A DNA stretch of 64,000 nt from Motilibacter rhizosphaerae (lineage in GTDB: Bacteria > Actinomycetota > Actinomycetes > Motilibacterales > Motilibacteraceae): positions 814,222-878,221 of the forward strand of contig NZ_SGXD01000003.1 of the NCBI RefSeq assembly GCF_004216915.1, read 5' to 3'. The position numbers and the translations under genes are program-made. This document shows, piece after piece, positions 49,556-57,537 of the stretch. Under the pieces are notes generated by a model. That model did not search any database. It saw nothing but the letters and a program-made list of their open reading frames with translations, and was not told the origin of the DNA. How positions within the stretch are numbered: the stretch's first letter is position 1; every line of letters begins with the position of its first letter.

Positions 49556-50812
49556 TCAGCGCAGCCCGAACAGCACCTCGCCCGCATCGGGCACGACGAG
49601 CGCCTCCGGGTCGTCGGCCCACTCCGCGACGTCCACCGTCGCGGGGTCGCGGTAGTCCACCCCGAGCCGACGGACGGTCTGCTCCGGGATCCCCGTCGCG
49701 AGCACCAGCCGCACCCGCGCGTGCTCCACCCCCGTCACGACGTCGTACGTGCCGGCCCCGCGCACGTGCGTCGAGTGCGCGAGCACCGAGCGCGGCACGT
49801 CCCCGACCTCGGACCAGTGCCCCAGCACCCAGTCCCGGCAGTGGTAGCCCACGCGTTCGATGAGCTCGCCGAAGGTGTGGCTCACGGCCGTGACGTGCGG
49901 CGCGTACAGCGTGACCTCACCGCCGTCCGCGACGACCGGCTCCACCTTGTAGAACCCCTTGGCAGCGGTCCACATCTCGTCGTAGCGCTCGGAGACGACG
50001 GACAGCACCCGGCGTACGGGCCGGTCGAGCCGCCGCACGTGCACCTGCGCCGAGACCTCGGCGCAGGCCGCCCACGCCTCGACCGGCGGCTCCGACACCG
50101 CCACCCGGTAGACGTCGTGGGAGCCGGAGCGGACGGTCAGCGCGACGCACGCGCGGCGCGCGGGCACCATCTCGGCGGCGCGGTGGATGAGCGCGCGCAC
50201 GGGGGTGATCCCCGTCGTGCCGATGATCTCCTTGCTCGTGTGCAGCGCGCCCAGCCAGTGCGAGGTCCCGATGACCTCGGGGCCGGAGATGCCGGGGAAG
50301 AAGTACTTGTCACCACCGGAGAACCCGACCACCTCGTGCGGGAAGACGGGCCCGAGCACCAGGCACAGGTCGTGCTCGGCGACCGCGCGGTTGACGCGCA
50401 CGGGCACGTCCTCGGCGAGCAGGCCGCCCGAGATGGCCTCCACCTCCGCGCGCGGGATGACGCCGAGCTCGACGAACGTCTCCGGCCGCCACCACTCGTG
50501 CTGGCGCACCTCCCACCCGGGGTACGCCGCGCCCAGCTCCCGCCCGTCGGCGAGCCAGCGCGACAGCCGCTCGGGCGGCATCTCGGGGTGCGTGCCGAGG
50601 GCGACGAGCACGGTGACCGCGGCGGCGCCGGCCAGCCCCGTTCGCAGCGCGCCGAGCAGCTCGGGCAGCGGGCAGCTGCGGGTGTCGTCGGGGACGACGA
50701 CGCAGACGCGCGCGCCCTCGACGCCGAGCGCGCGCACCTGCTCGGCCACGAGGGCCAGGACGTCCTGGAGCGGCAGCGTGTCCGCGCTCCCGCCGGCAAC
50801 GGCTGCACTCAT
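49556..50812 (-). CDS. LarA-family nickel-pincer racemase (lactate racemase-like)
   Basis: The 418-residue protein matches LarA: 'VVPDDTRSCPL' near residue 40, 'LVALGTHPEMPPERL' (His), and 'GPVFPHEVVGFSGGDKYFFP', where the Lys of GGxK carries the nickel-pincer nucleotide and the neighbouring His ligates nickel. Relatives racemise lactate or epimerise other 2-hydroxy acids, so the exact substrate is open. It is followed 10 nt upstream (minus strand order: larE first) by larE, which makes the cofactor. LarB and LarC genes are not in this window. Confidence 0.88.
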   Translation of the reverse strand: MSAAVAGGSADTLPLQDVLALVAEQVRALGVEGARVCVVVPDDTRSCPLPELLGALRTGLAGAAAVTVLVALGTHPEMPPERLSRWLADGRELGAAYPGWEVRQHEWWRPETFVELGVIPRAEVEAISGGLLAEDVPVRVNRAVAEHDLCLVLGPVFPHEVVGFSGGDKYFFPGISGPEVIGTSHWLGALHTSKEIIGTTGITPVRALIHRAAEMVPARRACVALTVRSGSHDVYRVAVSEPPVEAWAACAEVSAQVHVRRLDRPVRRVLSVVSERYDEMWTAAKGFYKVEPVVADGGEVTLYAPHVTAVSHTFGELIERVGYHCRDWVLGHWSEVGDVPRSVLAHSTHVRGAGTYDVVTGVEHARVRLVLATGIPEQTVRRLGVDYRDPATVDVAEWADDPEALVVPDAGEVLFGLR

Positions 50813-50822
50813 GGCGCAGACG

Positions 50823-51641
50823 CTACGCGCCCGCAGTCCGCCCCTCGTTGAGGGAGCCGTAGCGGTAGGCCGCCACGGCCACCTCCTCCCCCGAGAACCC
50901 GGCGGCGCGGACGCACTCCTCGATGTCGTCGACCCGGAGACCCTCGAGCGCGGCGGCGTCGAGCTCGACGCGCGCGCTGCTGCCGAGGTCGCGCACCCGC
51001 AGGTCGCGCAGCGGGACCCCGCGCTCGGCGGCGAGCCGCCGCACGGCCTCCTCGCCGTCCTCGATGCGCCGCAGCCGCCGCGGGGTCACCTCGATCCCCA
51101 CGGCCACCCGGCTGGCGAGGCAGGGCGACGCGGGCTTGTCCCACACCGGCAGGCCGAGCTCGCGGGCGAGCCGGCGCACCTCGTCCTTCGGGATGCCCGC
51201 CGCGCGCAGCGGCGCGATGACGCCGCGGGCGTCGGCCGCCCGGATGCCGGAGCGGAACGGGTCGAGCGCGTCCGTCGCGTTGGTGCCCGTCGCCACCGCC
51301 GCGAAGCCCTCGGCGGCGGCGAGCGCCAGCAGCGTGTCGAGCAGGACGGACTTGCAGAAGAAGCAGCGGTCGCCGGCGTTGGCGCGGTAGCCCGGGTCGT
51401 CGCCCTCGGCGGTCTCGACGTAGCGGTGGCGCGCCCCGAGCAGCGCGGCCAACCGCCCGGCCTCCGCGTCCTCGCGCTGCGCCAGTGCCGGGGAGCGTCC
51501 CGTCACGGCGAGCACGCCGTCGCGCCCGAGCACCCGCAGCGCCGCGGCCAGCACGAGGGCGGAGTCCACCCCGCCGGAGTACGCGACGACGAGCGGTCCC
51601 GCGCCGGCGAGCTCGGCCTCGAGCCGCTCGAGGGCGCTCAC
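50823..51641 (-). CDS. larE: LarE-type ATP-dependent sacrificial sulfur transferase
   Basis: The 272-residue PP-loop protein has 'VAYSGGVDSALVLAAAL' near residue 20 (SGGVDS), 'DRCFFCKSVLLDTLLALA', 'ATGTNATDALDPFRSGI', and 'KPASPCLASRVAVG', where the Cys corresponds to the sulfur donor that is lost in LarE catalysis. It thiolates the precursor of the nickel-pincer nucleotide used by LarA. Its GTG overlaps the stop of the LOV-phosphatase gene (GTGA), and larA follows after 10 nt, so all three may be one transcript. Confidence 0.92.
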   Translation of the reverse strand: MSALERLEAELAGAGPLVVAYSGGVDSALVLAAALRVLGRDGVLAVTGRSPALAQREDAEAGRLAALLGARHRYVETAEGDDPGYRANAGDRCFFCKSVLLDTLLALAAAEGFAAVATGTNATDALDPFRSGIRAADARGVIAPLRAAGIPKDEVRRLARELGLPVWDKPASPCLASRVAVGIEVTPRRLRRIEDGEEAVRRLAAERGVPLRDLRVRDLGSSARVELDAAALEGLRVDDIEECVRAAGFSGEEVAVAAYRYGSLNEGRTAGA

Positions 51642-54175
51642 GCCCGCTCGTCGAGCTCGAACCAGACGGTCTTGCCCTCGTCGTCCGGGTCGCTCCCCCA
51701 GGCCCGGGCCAGGCTGTCGAGCAGCAGCACGCCGCGGCCCCGCTCGGAGGGGTAGCCGGTGCCGTCGCTGCCCTGGTGCCGCACGACCGGCGAGTCGCCC
51801 GAGCTGTCCGCGACGCTGACGCGCACGCGCGTCCCCTGGCGCTCCACGCGCAGCACCGCTCCCCCGCCGCCGTGCGTGACGGCGTTGCTGACGAGCTCGC
51901 TGGTGAGCAGCAGCGCCACCTGCAGCAGCTCGTCGTCCGCCCCGGCGAGCAACGAGCGGACCGCGCGGCGCGCCGCGCTCGGGGCCGTGCGGTCGCCGGG
52001 GAGCTCGACCCGCTCGCGCACCCAGCCGGGCGTGGGGAGCAGACGGACGACGAGCACGGCGATGTCGTCGTCGGCAGCATCGGGACGCACGCCGGCGAGC
52101 AGCCCGTCGAGCACGGCCTGGGCGTCCGGCGCGCCCACCAGCGAGCGCAGGCAGTCCTCGAGCCGCTGCAGCCCGTCCTCGAGGTCCTGGCCGCGCACCT
52201 CCACGAGCCCGTCGGTCACGAGGACGAGCGTCGAGCCCGGCTCGAGCTGCTCGGTCGCGGTCTGCCGCGCCCCCTCGCCGGGAGCGCCGATGAGCACCGA
52301 CCACGCCCCGCTGAGCCGACGGACGGTCCCGTCGGGCTGGAGCACCATCGGCGGGAGGTGGCCGGCGTTCGCGTACTCCAGGGAGACGGTGTCGGTCTCC
52401 TCGTCGCCCACCAGCCGGGCGAACACCGCGGTCGCGAGCTGCGCCATGTCGAGGCCCTGCACCAGGCGGTCCAGGCTGTCGAGCACCTGGCCCGGGCGCT
52501 GGCGCTGCCAGGCGTAGCTGCGCAGGACGCTGCGCAGCTGCCCCATCGCCGCGGCCGCGGCCATGTCGTGCCCCATGACGTCGCCGATCGCCACGCCCAC
52601 GGAACCGTCCGGGAGGGCGAGCACGTCGTACCAGTCACCGCCGACCTGGGCGCCGACCCCGCCGGGGAGGTAGCGCGCGGCGACGTCGAGTCCCGGCACG
52701 TCGGGCAGCTCCGGCAGCATGCTGCGCTGGAGGGCCTCGGCGACGCGGTGCTCACGGGCGTAGAGCCGGGCGTTGTCGACGATGAGCCCCGCGCGCCGGG
52801 CCAGGTCCGTCGCGAGCTGGAGGTCGTCCTCGTCGTAGCGCCGCCCCGAGCCCGAGGTGATGAGCGCGAGGGCCCCGAGCGGGCCGTGCCGGCCCACGAG
52901 CGGCACGACGATGACCGAGCCGAGCCCCATCCGGCGGTACGCGTCGACGAGCTCCGGGCTGCCCACGTCGACGAGGTCCTGCTCCCCCACCTCGGCGAGC
53001 AGGCGCGGCGCGCCGCCGGCGATCGACTCCGAGAGCAGCGACGCGGGCCCGGCCTGCGAGGGGAGCAGCCGCTCCACGAGCGCGCGGTCGGCCTCGTGGG
53101 CGGGGTCCGCCGAGCCCACGACGACCTCGGTCGCGGCCGAGCTGTCGCGCTCGCTGGGCAGCACGACCATGCACCAGTCGGCGATCCGCGGGACGAGCAG
53201 GTCCGCCAGCCGCGCGAGCGCCTCCCGGGCGTCGAGCGTCGCGACGAGGCTCTCGGTCGCGTCGGCCAGCAGCGCGAGCCGCTCCTGCACGACCTCCGCC
53301 CGCTGCCGGGCCCCCTGCTCCTCGCGGACGCGCTCCTCGCGCAGCAGCTCGGCGGCGACCCGCGCCGTGACGTCGGCCTGGACGCCGACGAAGTGGGTCA
53401 GCGCGCCCAGCCCGTCGAAGACCGGGGAGAGCGAGACCTCGTTCCAGAACGCCGAGCCGTCCTTGCGGTAGTTCAGCAGCACGACCTGCGCGGGCTCGCC
53501 CGCGCGCACCGCGTGGCGCAGCTCGGCGACGGCGGCGGGGTCGGTGTCGGGCCCCTGCAGGAAGCGGCAGTTGTGCCCGAGCACGTCCTCCTGCGTGTAG
53601 CCCGTGGTGCCGAGGAACGCGGGGTTCACCCAGACCAGGGGGTTGTCCGGCTGGTGCGGGTCGGTGATCGTGAACGAGAGCCCGGCGGCCACGAGCGCGC
53701 GGTTGCGGACCTCGATGAGGTCGTCGCGCAGCAGCCCCGGCTCCACCGGCAGCAGCACGAGCAGGCTGACCTGCCGCAGCCCGGCCACGGCGGGCAGCGG
53801 CCAGGCGGTCACCCACATGACACGGGCGCGCGCGCCCTCGCGCGGGGGGACGAGCACGGGGACGCCGTTGACGCTGCTGCCGGCCGCCGCGAGCGCGAAG
53901 GGCCCCGGCCCGGGGTCGTCCCCCTCGCTCGTCCCGGGCACCGTGATCCCGGCGCGCGCCGCCCACTCCTCGACCGGGCAGGGCAGCCGGCCGCCGGCGA
54001 GCTCGCGCGCCAGCGGGTTGGAGTACGTGACGGTGCCCGACGCCGTGTCGATCATGAGCACCGCGGCGGGGGCGTCGGAGAGCACGCGCGGCAGCGCCCG
54101 GCGGTCGGCCGCGCTGGTCGTCTCCACCCCCAGCAGCGCCTGCGCCGGGAGCTCGGTCGTGCCGGCCTCGCTCAC
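51638..54175 (-). CDS. LOV-GAF-SpoIIE phosphatase-HATPase (blue-light stress sensor)
   Basis: The 845-residue cytoplasmic protein has an N-terminal PAS-like region (about 25-145). A LOV domain follows at about 160-272, with the photoactive cysteine motif 'GHNCRFLQGPDTDP' (Cys203), 'LLNYRKDGSAFWN' and 'FVGVQADVT', all flavin-contact residues of LOV. Then come a GAF domain (305-460), a SpoIIE/PP2C phosphatase (480-695: 'GGDWYDVLALPDGSVGVAIG', 'DVMGHDMAAAAAMGQLRS', 'LVTDGLVE', 'DDDIAVLVVR') and a RsbW-like HATPase (715-842: 'LLTSELVSNAVTHG', 'GRGVLLLDSLA'). It could link blue light to partner-switching control of a stress sigma factor. It is upstream of larE with a 4-nt overlap. Confidence 0.93.
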   Translation of the reverse strand: MSEAGTTELPAQALLGVETTSAADRRALPRVLSDAPAAVLMIDTASGTVTYSNPLARELAGGRLPCPVEEWAARAGITVPGTSEGDDPGPGPFALAAAGSSVNGVPVLVPPREGARARVMWVTAWPLPAVAGLRQVSLLVLLPVEPGLLRDDLIEVRNRALVAAGLSFTITDPHQPDNPLVWVNPAFLGTTGYTQEDVLGHNCRFLQGPDTDPAAVAELRHAVRAGEPAQVVLLNYRKDGSAFWNEVSLSPVFDGLGALTHFVGVQADVTARVAAELLREERVREEQGARQRAEVVQERLALLADATESLVATLDAREALARLADLLVPRIADWCMVVLPSERDSSAATEVVVGSADPAHEADRALVERLLPSQAGPASLLSESIAGGAPRLLAEVGEQDLVDVGSPELVDAYRRMGLGSVIVVPLVGRHGPLGALALITSGSGRRYDEDDLQLATDLARRAGLIVDNARLYAREHRVAEALQRSMLPELPDVPGLDVAARYLPGGVGAQVGGDWYDVLALPDGSVGVAIGDVMGHDMAAAAAMGQLRSVLRSYAWQRQRPGQVLDSLDRLVQGLDMAQLATAVFARLVGDEETDTVSLEYANAGHLPPMVLQPDGTVRRLSGAWSVLIGAPGEGARQTATEQLEPGSTLVLVTDGLVEVRGQDLEDGLQRLEDCLRSLVGAPDAQAVLDGLLAGVRPDAADDDIAVLVVRLLPTPGWVRERVELPGDRTAPSAARRAVRSLLAGADDELLQVALLLTSELVSNAVTHGGGGAVLRVERQGTRVRVSVADSSGDSPVVRHQGSDGTGYPSERGRGVLLLDSLARAWGSDPDDEGKTVWFELDERA

Positions 54176-54306
54176 TCCACCTCCACCCCATCCTCCCGGG
54201 CGCGCGCCCGGGGGTCGCGCGTGCGCACGCGCGCCACCATGGTGCCACCACGCGCTGCGCCCGGCGAGACGAGGAGGCGTCCGGCACCGGCTGCGCCGCG
54301 TACGCC

Positions 54307-54339
54307 GACGGCCCGGACCCCCGAGGGGACCGGGCCGTC
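54307..54339 (-). terminator. Terminator of the cold-shock gene
   Basis: GACGGCCCGG (54307-54316) pairs with CCGGGCCGTC (54330-54339); CCCC and GGGG extend the stem into the loop. It starts 18 nt past the csp stop on the minus strand. Confidence 0.75.
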
Positions 54340-54356
54340 AGCGCGACTGCGGGAGG

Positions 54357-54557
54357 TCAGACGAGGTGGACCTTGTCGGCCTGCGGCCCCTTCGACCCCT
54401 GGGTGATCTCGAACTCCACGCGGGAGTTCTCCTCGAGGGTCTTGAAGCCGGGCATGTCGATCGCGCTGTAGTGGACGAAGACGTCCGCGCCACCGTCGAC
54501 GGCGATGAAGCCGTAGCCCTTCTCGCCGTTGAACCACTTGACCGTGCCCTGCGCCAT
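54357..54557 (-). CDS. Cold-shock protein (CspA family)
   Basis: The 66-residue single-domain protein has the canonical '[20 protein letters not shown]' (RNP1 KGYGFI) and 'DVFVHYSAI' (RNP2), and ends with '[10 protein letters not shown]'. It binds single-stranded nucleic acid and acts as an RNA chaperone. The AGGAG-like sequence upstream (AGCAAGGAGCAGCA on the minus strand) supports the ATG at 54557. It lies between the LOV-phosphatase gene and the MoaD/thrC pair, an order that resembles the groEL2-csp-moaD-thrC set remembered from Streptomyces. Confidence 0.97.
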   Translation of the reverse strand: MAQGTVKWFNGEKGYGFIAVDGGADVFVHYSAIDMPGFKTLEENSRVEFEITQGSKGPQADKVHLV

Positions 54558-54675
54558 TGCTGCTCCTTGCTGTCTCGCGATGCGGCTCCCCGAAGCGGGT
54601 GCCGGGTCGGCGAGACTGTAGTGCCGCGCGGCGCCGCGCACCACCACTACGCGAGAAGTCGTACGGACCGCGGGC

Positions 54676-54960
54676 TCAGCCGCCGGCGACCGCGGGGATG
54701 ACCGAGACGGACGAGCCGGGCGGCGTCGGGGTGGCGAGGCCCTCGGAGAAGCGGACGTCCTCGTCGCCGACGTAGACGTTGACGAAGCGGCGCAGCGCGC
54801 CGCCGTCGTCGAGGACCCGCCCGCGGATCCCGGGGTAGCTCGTCTCCAGCGCCTCGAGCAGGTCGGCGAGGGTCGCCTCGTCGCCCGGCTCTGCGGTCAC
54901 CTCGGCGGCGCCACCGGTGTAGGTCCGGAGGATCGTCGGGATGCGGACGCTGACGCTCAT
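54676..54960 (-). CDS. MoaD/ThiS-family ubiquitin-like sulfur carrier
   Basis: The 94-residue beta-grasp protein ends in the required Gly-Gly ('[10 protein letters not shown]'), the site of thiocarboxylate formation. It has the family patterns '[17 protein letters not shown]', '[15 protein letters not shown]' and '[19 protein letters not shown]'. It is encoded directly after thrC with an ATGA overlap, so it is probably expressed with threonine synthase. In actinobacteria such carriers serve cysteine, molybdopterin or thiamine sulfur transfer; the acceptor here is not evident. Confidence 0.9.
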   Translation of the reverse strand: MSVSVRIPTILRTYTGGAAEVTAEPGDEATLADLLEALETSYPGIRGRVLDDGGALRRFVNVYVGDEDVRFSEGLATPTPPGSSVSVIPAVAGG

Positions 54961-56207
54961 GCGAGCCCTGCCTTCTGGAACGCGTCGTAGGACGGGGGGA
55001 TGGTGGCGCTCGGGCCGACGACGGGCGCGACGGCGTCGAGGGTCTTCAGCCCGTCACCGGTGTTGAGGATGACGGTCTCGGCGTCGGGGTCGAGCAGCCC
55101 TGCGGCGAGCAGCTTGCGGGTCACGGCGACGGTCACGCCGCCTGCGGTCTCGGCGAAGATGCCCTCGGTGCGCGCGAGCAGGCGGATGCCCTCCACGACC
55201 TCCTCGTCGCTCACGTCGGCGATCGCGCCGCCGGTGCGGCGCACGACGTCGAGGGCGTACGGGCCGTCGGCCGGGTTGCCGATCGCGAGGGACTTCGCGA
55301 TGGTCTTGGGCCGGACGGGGCGGACCACGTCGGTGCCGTCGCGGTAGGCCTGCGAGACCGGCGAGCAGCCCGTGGCCTGCGCCCCGAAGACCTTGTACGG
55401 CGTGGCCTCGACGAGCCCGGCCGCGCCGAGCTCCTTGAACGCCTTGTCGACCTTGGTGAGCAGCGAGCCGGACGCGACGGGGGCGACGACCTGCTCCGGG
55501 AGGTGCCAGCCGAGCTGCTCGGCGACCTCGAAGCCGACGGTCTTCGAGCCCTCGGCGTAGTAGGGCCGCAGGTTGATGTTGACGAAGCCCCACGGCTGGT
55601 CGGCCGCGACCTCGCTGCAGAGGCGGTTGACGTCGTCGTAGCTGCCCTCGACGGCCACCAGCGTGCCGCCGTAGACCGCGGTGGTGACGGTCTTGCCGGC
55701 CTCGAGGTCGCTCGGGACGAAGACGACCGAGCGCAGCCCGGCGCGCGCTGCGGCGGCGGCCACCGCGTTGGCGAGGTTGCCGGTGGAGGCGCAGCCGATC
55801 GTCGTGAAGCCGAGCTGGCGGGCGGCCGAGAGCGCGACGGCGACGACGCGGTCCTTGAACGAGTGCGTGGGGTTGCCCGAGTCGTCCTTCACCCACAGCG
55901 AGCGGATGCCGAGCTCGCGCGCCAGGTTGTCGGCCTTGACAAGCTTGGTCCAGCCGGGCCGCAGACCGGGCTGGGAGGCGACGTCGGCCGGCACGGGGAG
56001 GAAGTCCTTGTAGCGCCACAGCGACTGCGGGCCGGCGGCGATCTGCTCGCGGGTCACGCGCGGGACGTCGTAGACGACCTCGAGCGGGCCGAAGCACTCG
56101 AGGCAGGCGTAGTGGGGGCCGAGCTCGGTGCGCGTGCCGCACTCGCGGCAGGCGAGGGCGACGGCGGGGCCGAAGGAGGTGACGGAGTCAGAGCTCAGGA
56201 GCGTCAT
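54957..56207 (-). CDS. thrC: Threonine synthase
   Basis: The 416-residue PLP enzyme converts O-phosphohomoserine to threonine. The cofactor lysine is in 'NPTHSFKDRVVAVALS', the phosphate-binding loop is in 'GCASTGNLANAVAAAAARAG', and a Cys-rich N-terminal element 'ACRECGTRTELGPHYACLEC' looks like a zinc ribbon, a feature of this subfamily. ATG 56207 has the GGAGAGG site 9 nt upstream. A SAM-I riboswitch lies immediately upstream, and the MoaD-like gene overlaps downstream. Confidence 0.96.
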   Translation of the reverse strand: MTLLSSDSVTSFGPAVALACRECGTRTELGPHYACLECFGPLEVVYDVPRVTREQIAAGPQSLWRYKDFLPVPADVASQPGLRPGWTKLVKADNLARELGIRSLWVKDDSGNPTHSFKDRVVAVALSAARQLGFTTIGCASTGNLANAVAAAAARAGLRSVVFVPSDLEAGKTVTTAVYGGTLVAVEGSYDDVNRLCSEVAADQPWGFVNINLRPYYAEGSKTVGFEVAEQLGWHLPEQVVAPVASGSLLTKVDKAFKELGAAGLVEATPYKVFGAQATGCSPVSQAYRDGTDVVRPVRPKTIAKSLAIGNPADGPYALDVVRRTGGAIADVSDEEVVEGIRLLARTEGIFAETAGGVTVAVTRKLLAAGLLDPDAETVILNTGDGLKTLDAVAPVVGPSATIPPSYDAFQKAGLA

Positions 56208-56221
56208 GGTGCGAGGCCTCT

Positions 56222-56353
56222 CCTCATCTTCCCTGCGGTCTTTCCGCAGGCCGGAGTTGGCACCTACTCCACGACGGGCCTCGTGAGGACGAGACGTCGT
56301 GGAGGGTTGCCGGGGCTTCAACGGGCCGTTCCCTCTGCCCCTCTGGATGAGCG
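56222..56353 (-). promoter_or_regulatory. SAM-I (S-box) riboswitch of thrC
   Basis: On the minus strand the P1 arms CTCATC and GATGAG enclose AGAGGGGCAGAGGGAACGGC, then CCGTTGAAGCCCCGGCAACC, then GGTGCCAACTCCGG, then GCGGAAAGACCGC. These are the conserved S-box core elements in the right order. The P1 3' strand runs directly into GAGGAGAGG ahead of the ATG, so binding of S-adenosylmethionine could affect ribosome access. A possible -10 box TATCCT (minus strand, 56402-56407) lies upstream. Confidence 0.93.
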
Positions 56354-56428
56354 GTGTTCAGTTGTGGTGCCGTCCTGCCCGGTGGAGCAGTCGGCACGGA
56401 CCAGGATAGACGATGCTCGCGGGCACCG

Positions 56429-57493
56429 TCAGGGCGTGCCGAACCACCGGTCCCACACCGGGCCCGGCACGCGGACCGGCAGCGGCGCGACGCCGAGCGC
56501 CCGCCACGTCACGGGGCCGACGACCCCGTCGACCGCGAGGTGGTGGGCGCGCTGGAACCGACGCACGGCCAGGGCCGTCGCCCGGCTGAACTGCGGTGCC
56601 GGGGCGATCCCGAGCCGCCGCCGCAGCGCCGCGACGGCCGGGCCGTGCGAGCCGCGCTTGAGGACGAGCCCGGCGTACGTCCGCAGGTCGTCGCTCTCGA
56701 CGCTGACCGGACGGGCGAGCGTCGGGCAGAGCGCGTCGGAGTCGCGGACGTCGTCGTACCACTGGGTCAGCACGACCGGACCGCCGGAGAACGAGGCCTG
56801 GTGGCACATCGCGAGCGCGCCCGCGCGGCCGCGGCGCCCGGCGGTGGCCCACACCGGCAGCTCGGAGCGCATGCCGCCGGTGATCTCCCGCCAGCCGTAC
56901 GCGTACGAGTAGAACCCGACGCCGAAGCCCGCCTCCTGCAGCGCCCGCACCGCGCCGAGCAGCACGGCGCGGTTCGCCGCGGTGTCGTGCGCCCAGTCCT
57001 GCACCTTGCGGTGCTCCACGTCGAGCCAGACGACGGGCACCTGCACGCCACGGCCGCGCACGACCGAGACGGCCCAGGCGCCCTGGGCGTAGCCGACGTT
57101 GCCGAGCGCCCCCAGCCGCGTCCCGCCGTCGTACGGGCCGCTGGGCCCGAGCTCGCGCAGCTGGACGGGGGTCGGCATCGCGGCGAAGGTGTAGACCGCG
57201 AGCCGCGCCCCGATGGCGCGGGTGTGCGCCAGCTGGCGGTCGATGCACGGGTTCTCCGTGAACGGCAGACCGCTGGTGAGCCCCATGACGACGAAGCCGG
57301 TGCCCTTGCCCGGCGGCGGCAGGCCGTGGCCCGGGTGCTCGGTGCACTGCGGCCAGGACACGTCGCCGCCCGAGGTGCTGCGGGCGGAGGCGGGGGCGGC
57401 CGGCAGGGCGACGGCGGCTGTCGCCGCGGCGGCGAGCAGGAGGGCGGCGAGGGCGCGGCACTTGCGGAGGAGCACGTCCTCCCTTCGGCTCAC
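56429..57493 (-). CDS. Secreted GH25-like hydrolase with peptidoglycan-binding domain
   Basis: The 354-residue product has a signal peptide ('RALAALLLAAAATAAVALPA', cleavage after 'PASA'). Residues about 40-255 resemble the GH25/DUF1906-type barrel: 'GGDVSWPQC', 'GFVVMGLTSGLPFTENPCID', 'VPVVWLDVEHRKVQDWA' (Asp-x-Glu) and 'GFYSYAYGWREITGG'. Residues about 270-335 are a PG_binding_1 domain ('LVLKRGSHGPAVAALRRRLG', 'AVRRFQRAHHLAVDGVVGP'). It probably works on the cell wall. GTG 57493 is the longest start; GTG 57475 is an alternative but would have a too-close AGGGAGG. It is divergent from otsA. Confidence 0.85.
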   Translation of the reverse strand: MSRREDVLLRKCRALAALLLAAAATAAVALPAAPASARSTSGGDVSWPQCTEHPGHGLPPPGKGTGFVVMGLTSGLPFTENPCIDRQLAHTRAIGARLAVYTFAAMPTPVQLRELGPSGPYDGGTRLGALGNVGYAQGAWAVSVVRGRGVQVPVVWLDVEHRKVQDWAHDTAANRAVLLGAVRALQEAGFGVGFYSYAYGWREITGGMRSELPVWATAGRRGRAGALAMCHQASFSGGPVVLTQWYDDVRDSDALCPTLARPVSVESDDLRTYAGLVLKRGSHGPAVAALRRRLGIAPAPQFSRATALAVRRFQRAHHLAVDGVVGPVTWRALGVAPLPVRVPGPVWDRWFGTP

Positions 57494-57524
57494 CAGGGCG
57501 GCGACGTGAGCGGGCCCGCGTCAG

Positions 57525-57530
57525 TAGGCT
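57525..57530 (+). promoter_or_regulatory. -10 box (TAGGCT) for leaderless otsA
   Basis: TAGGCT ends 7 nt before GTG 57538. The identical hexamer and spacing precede the LuxR response regulator on the other strand. Confidence 0.6.
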
Positions 57531-57537
57531 GCGGAGG

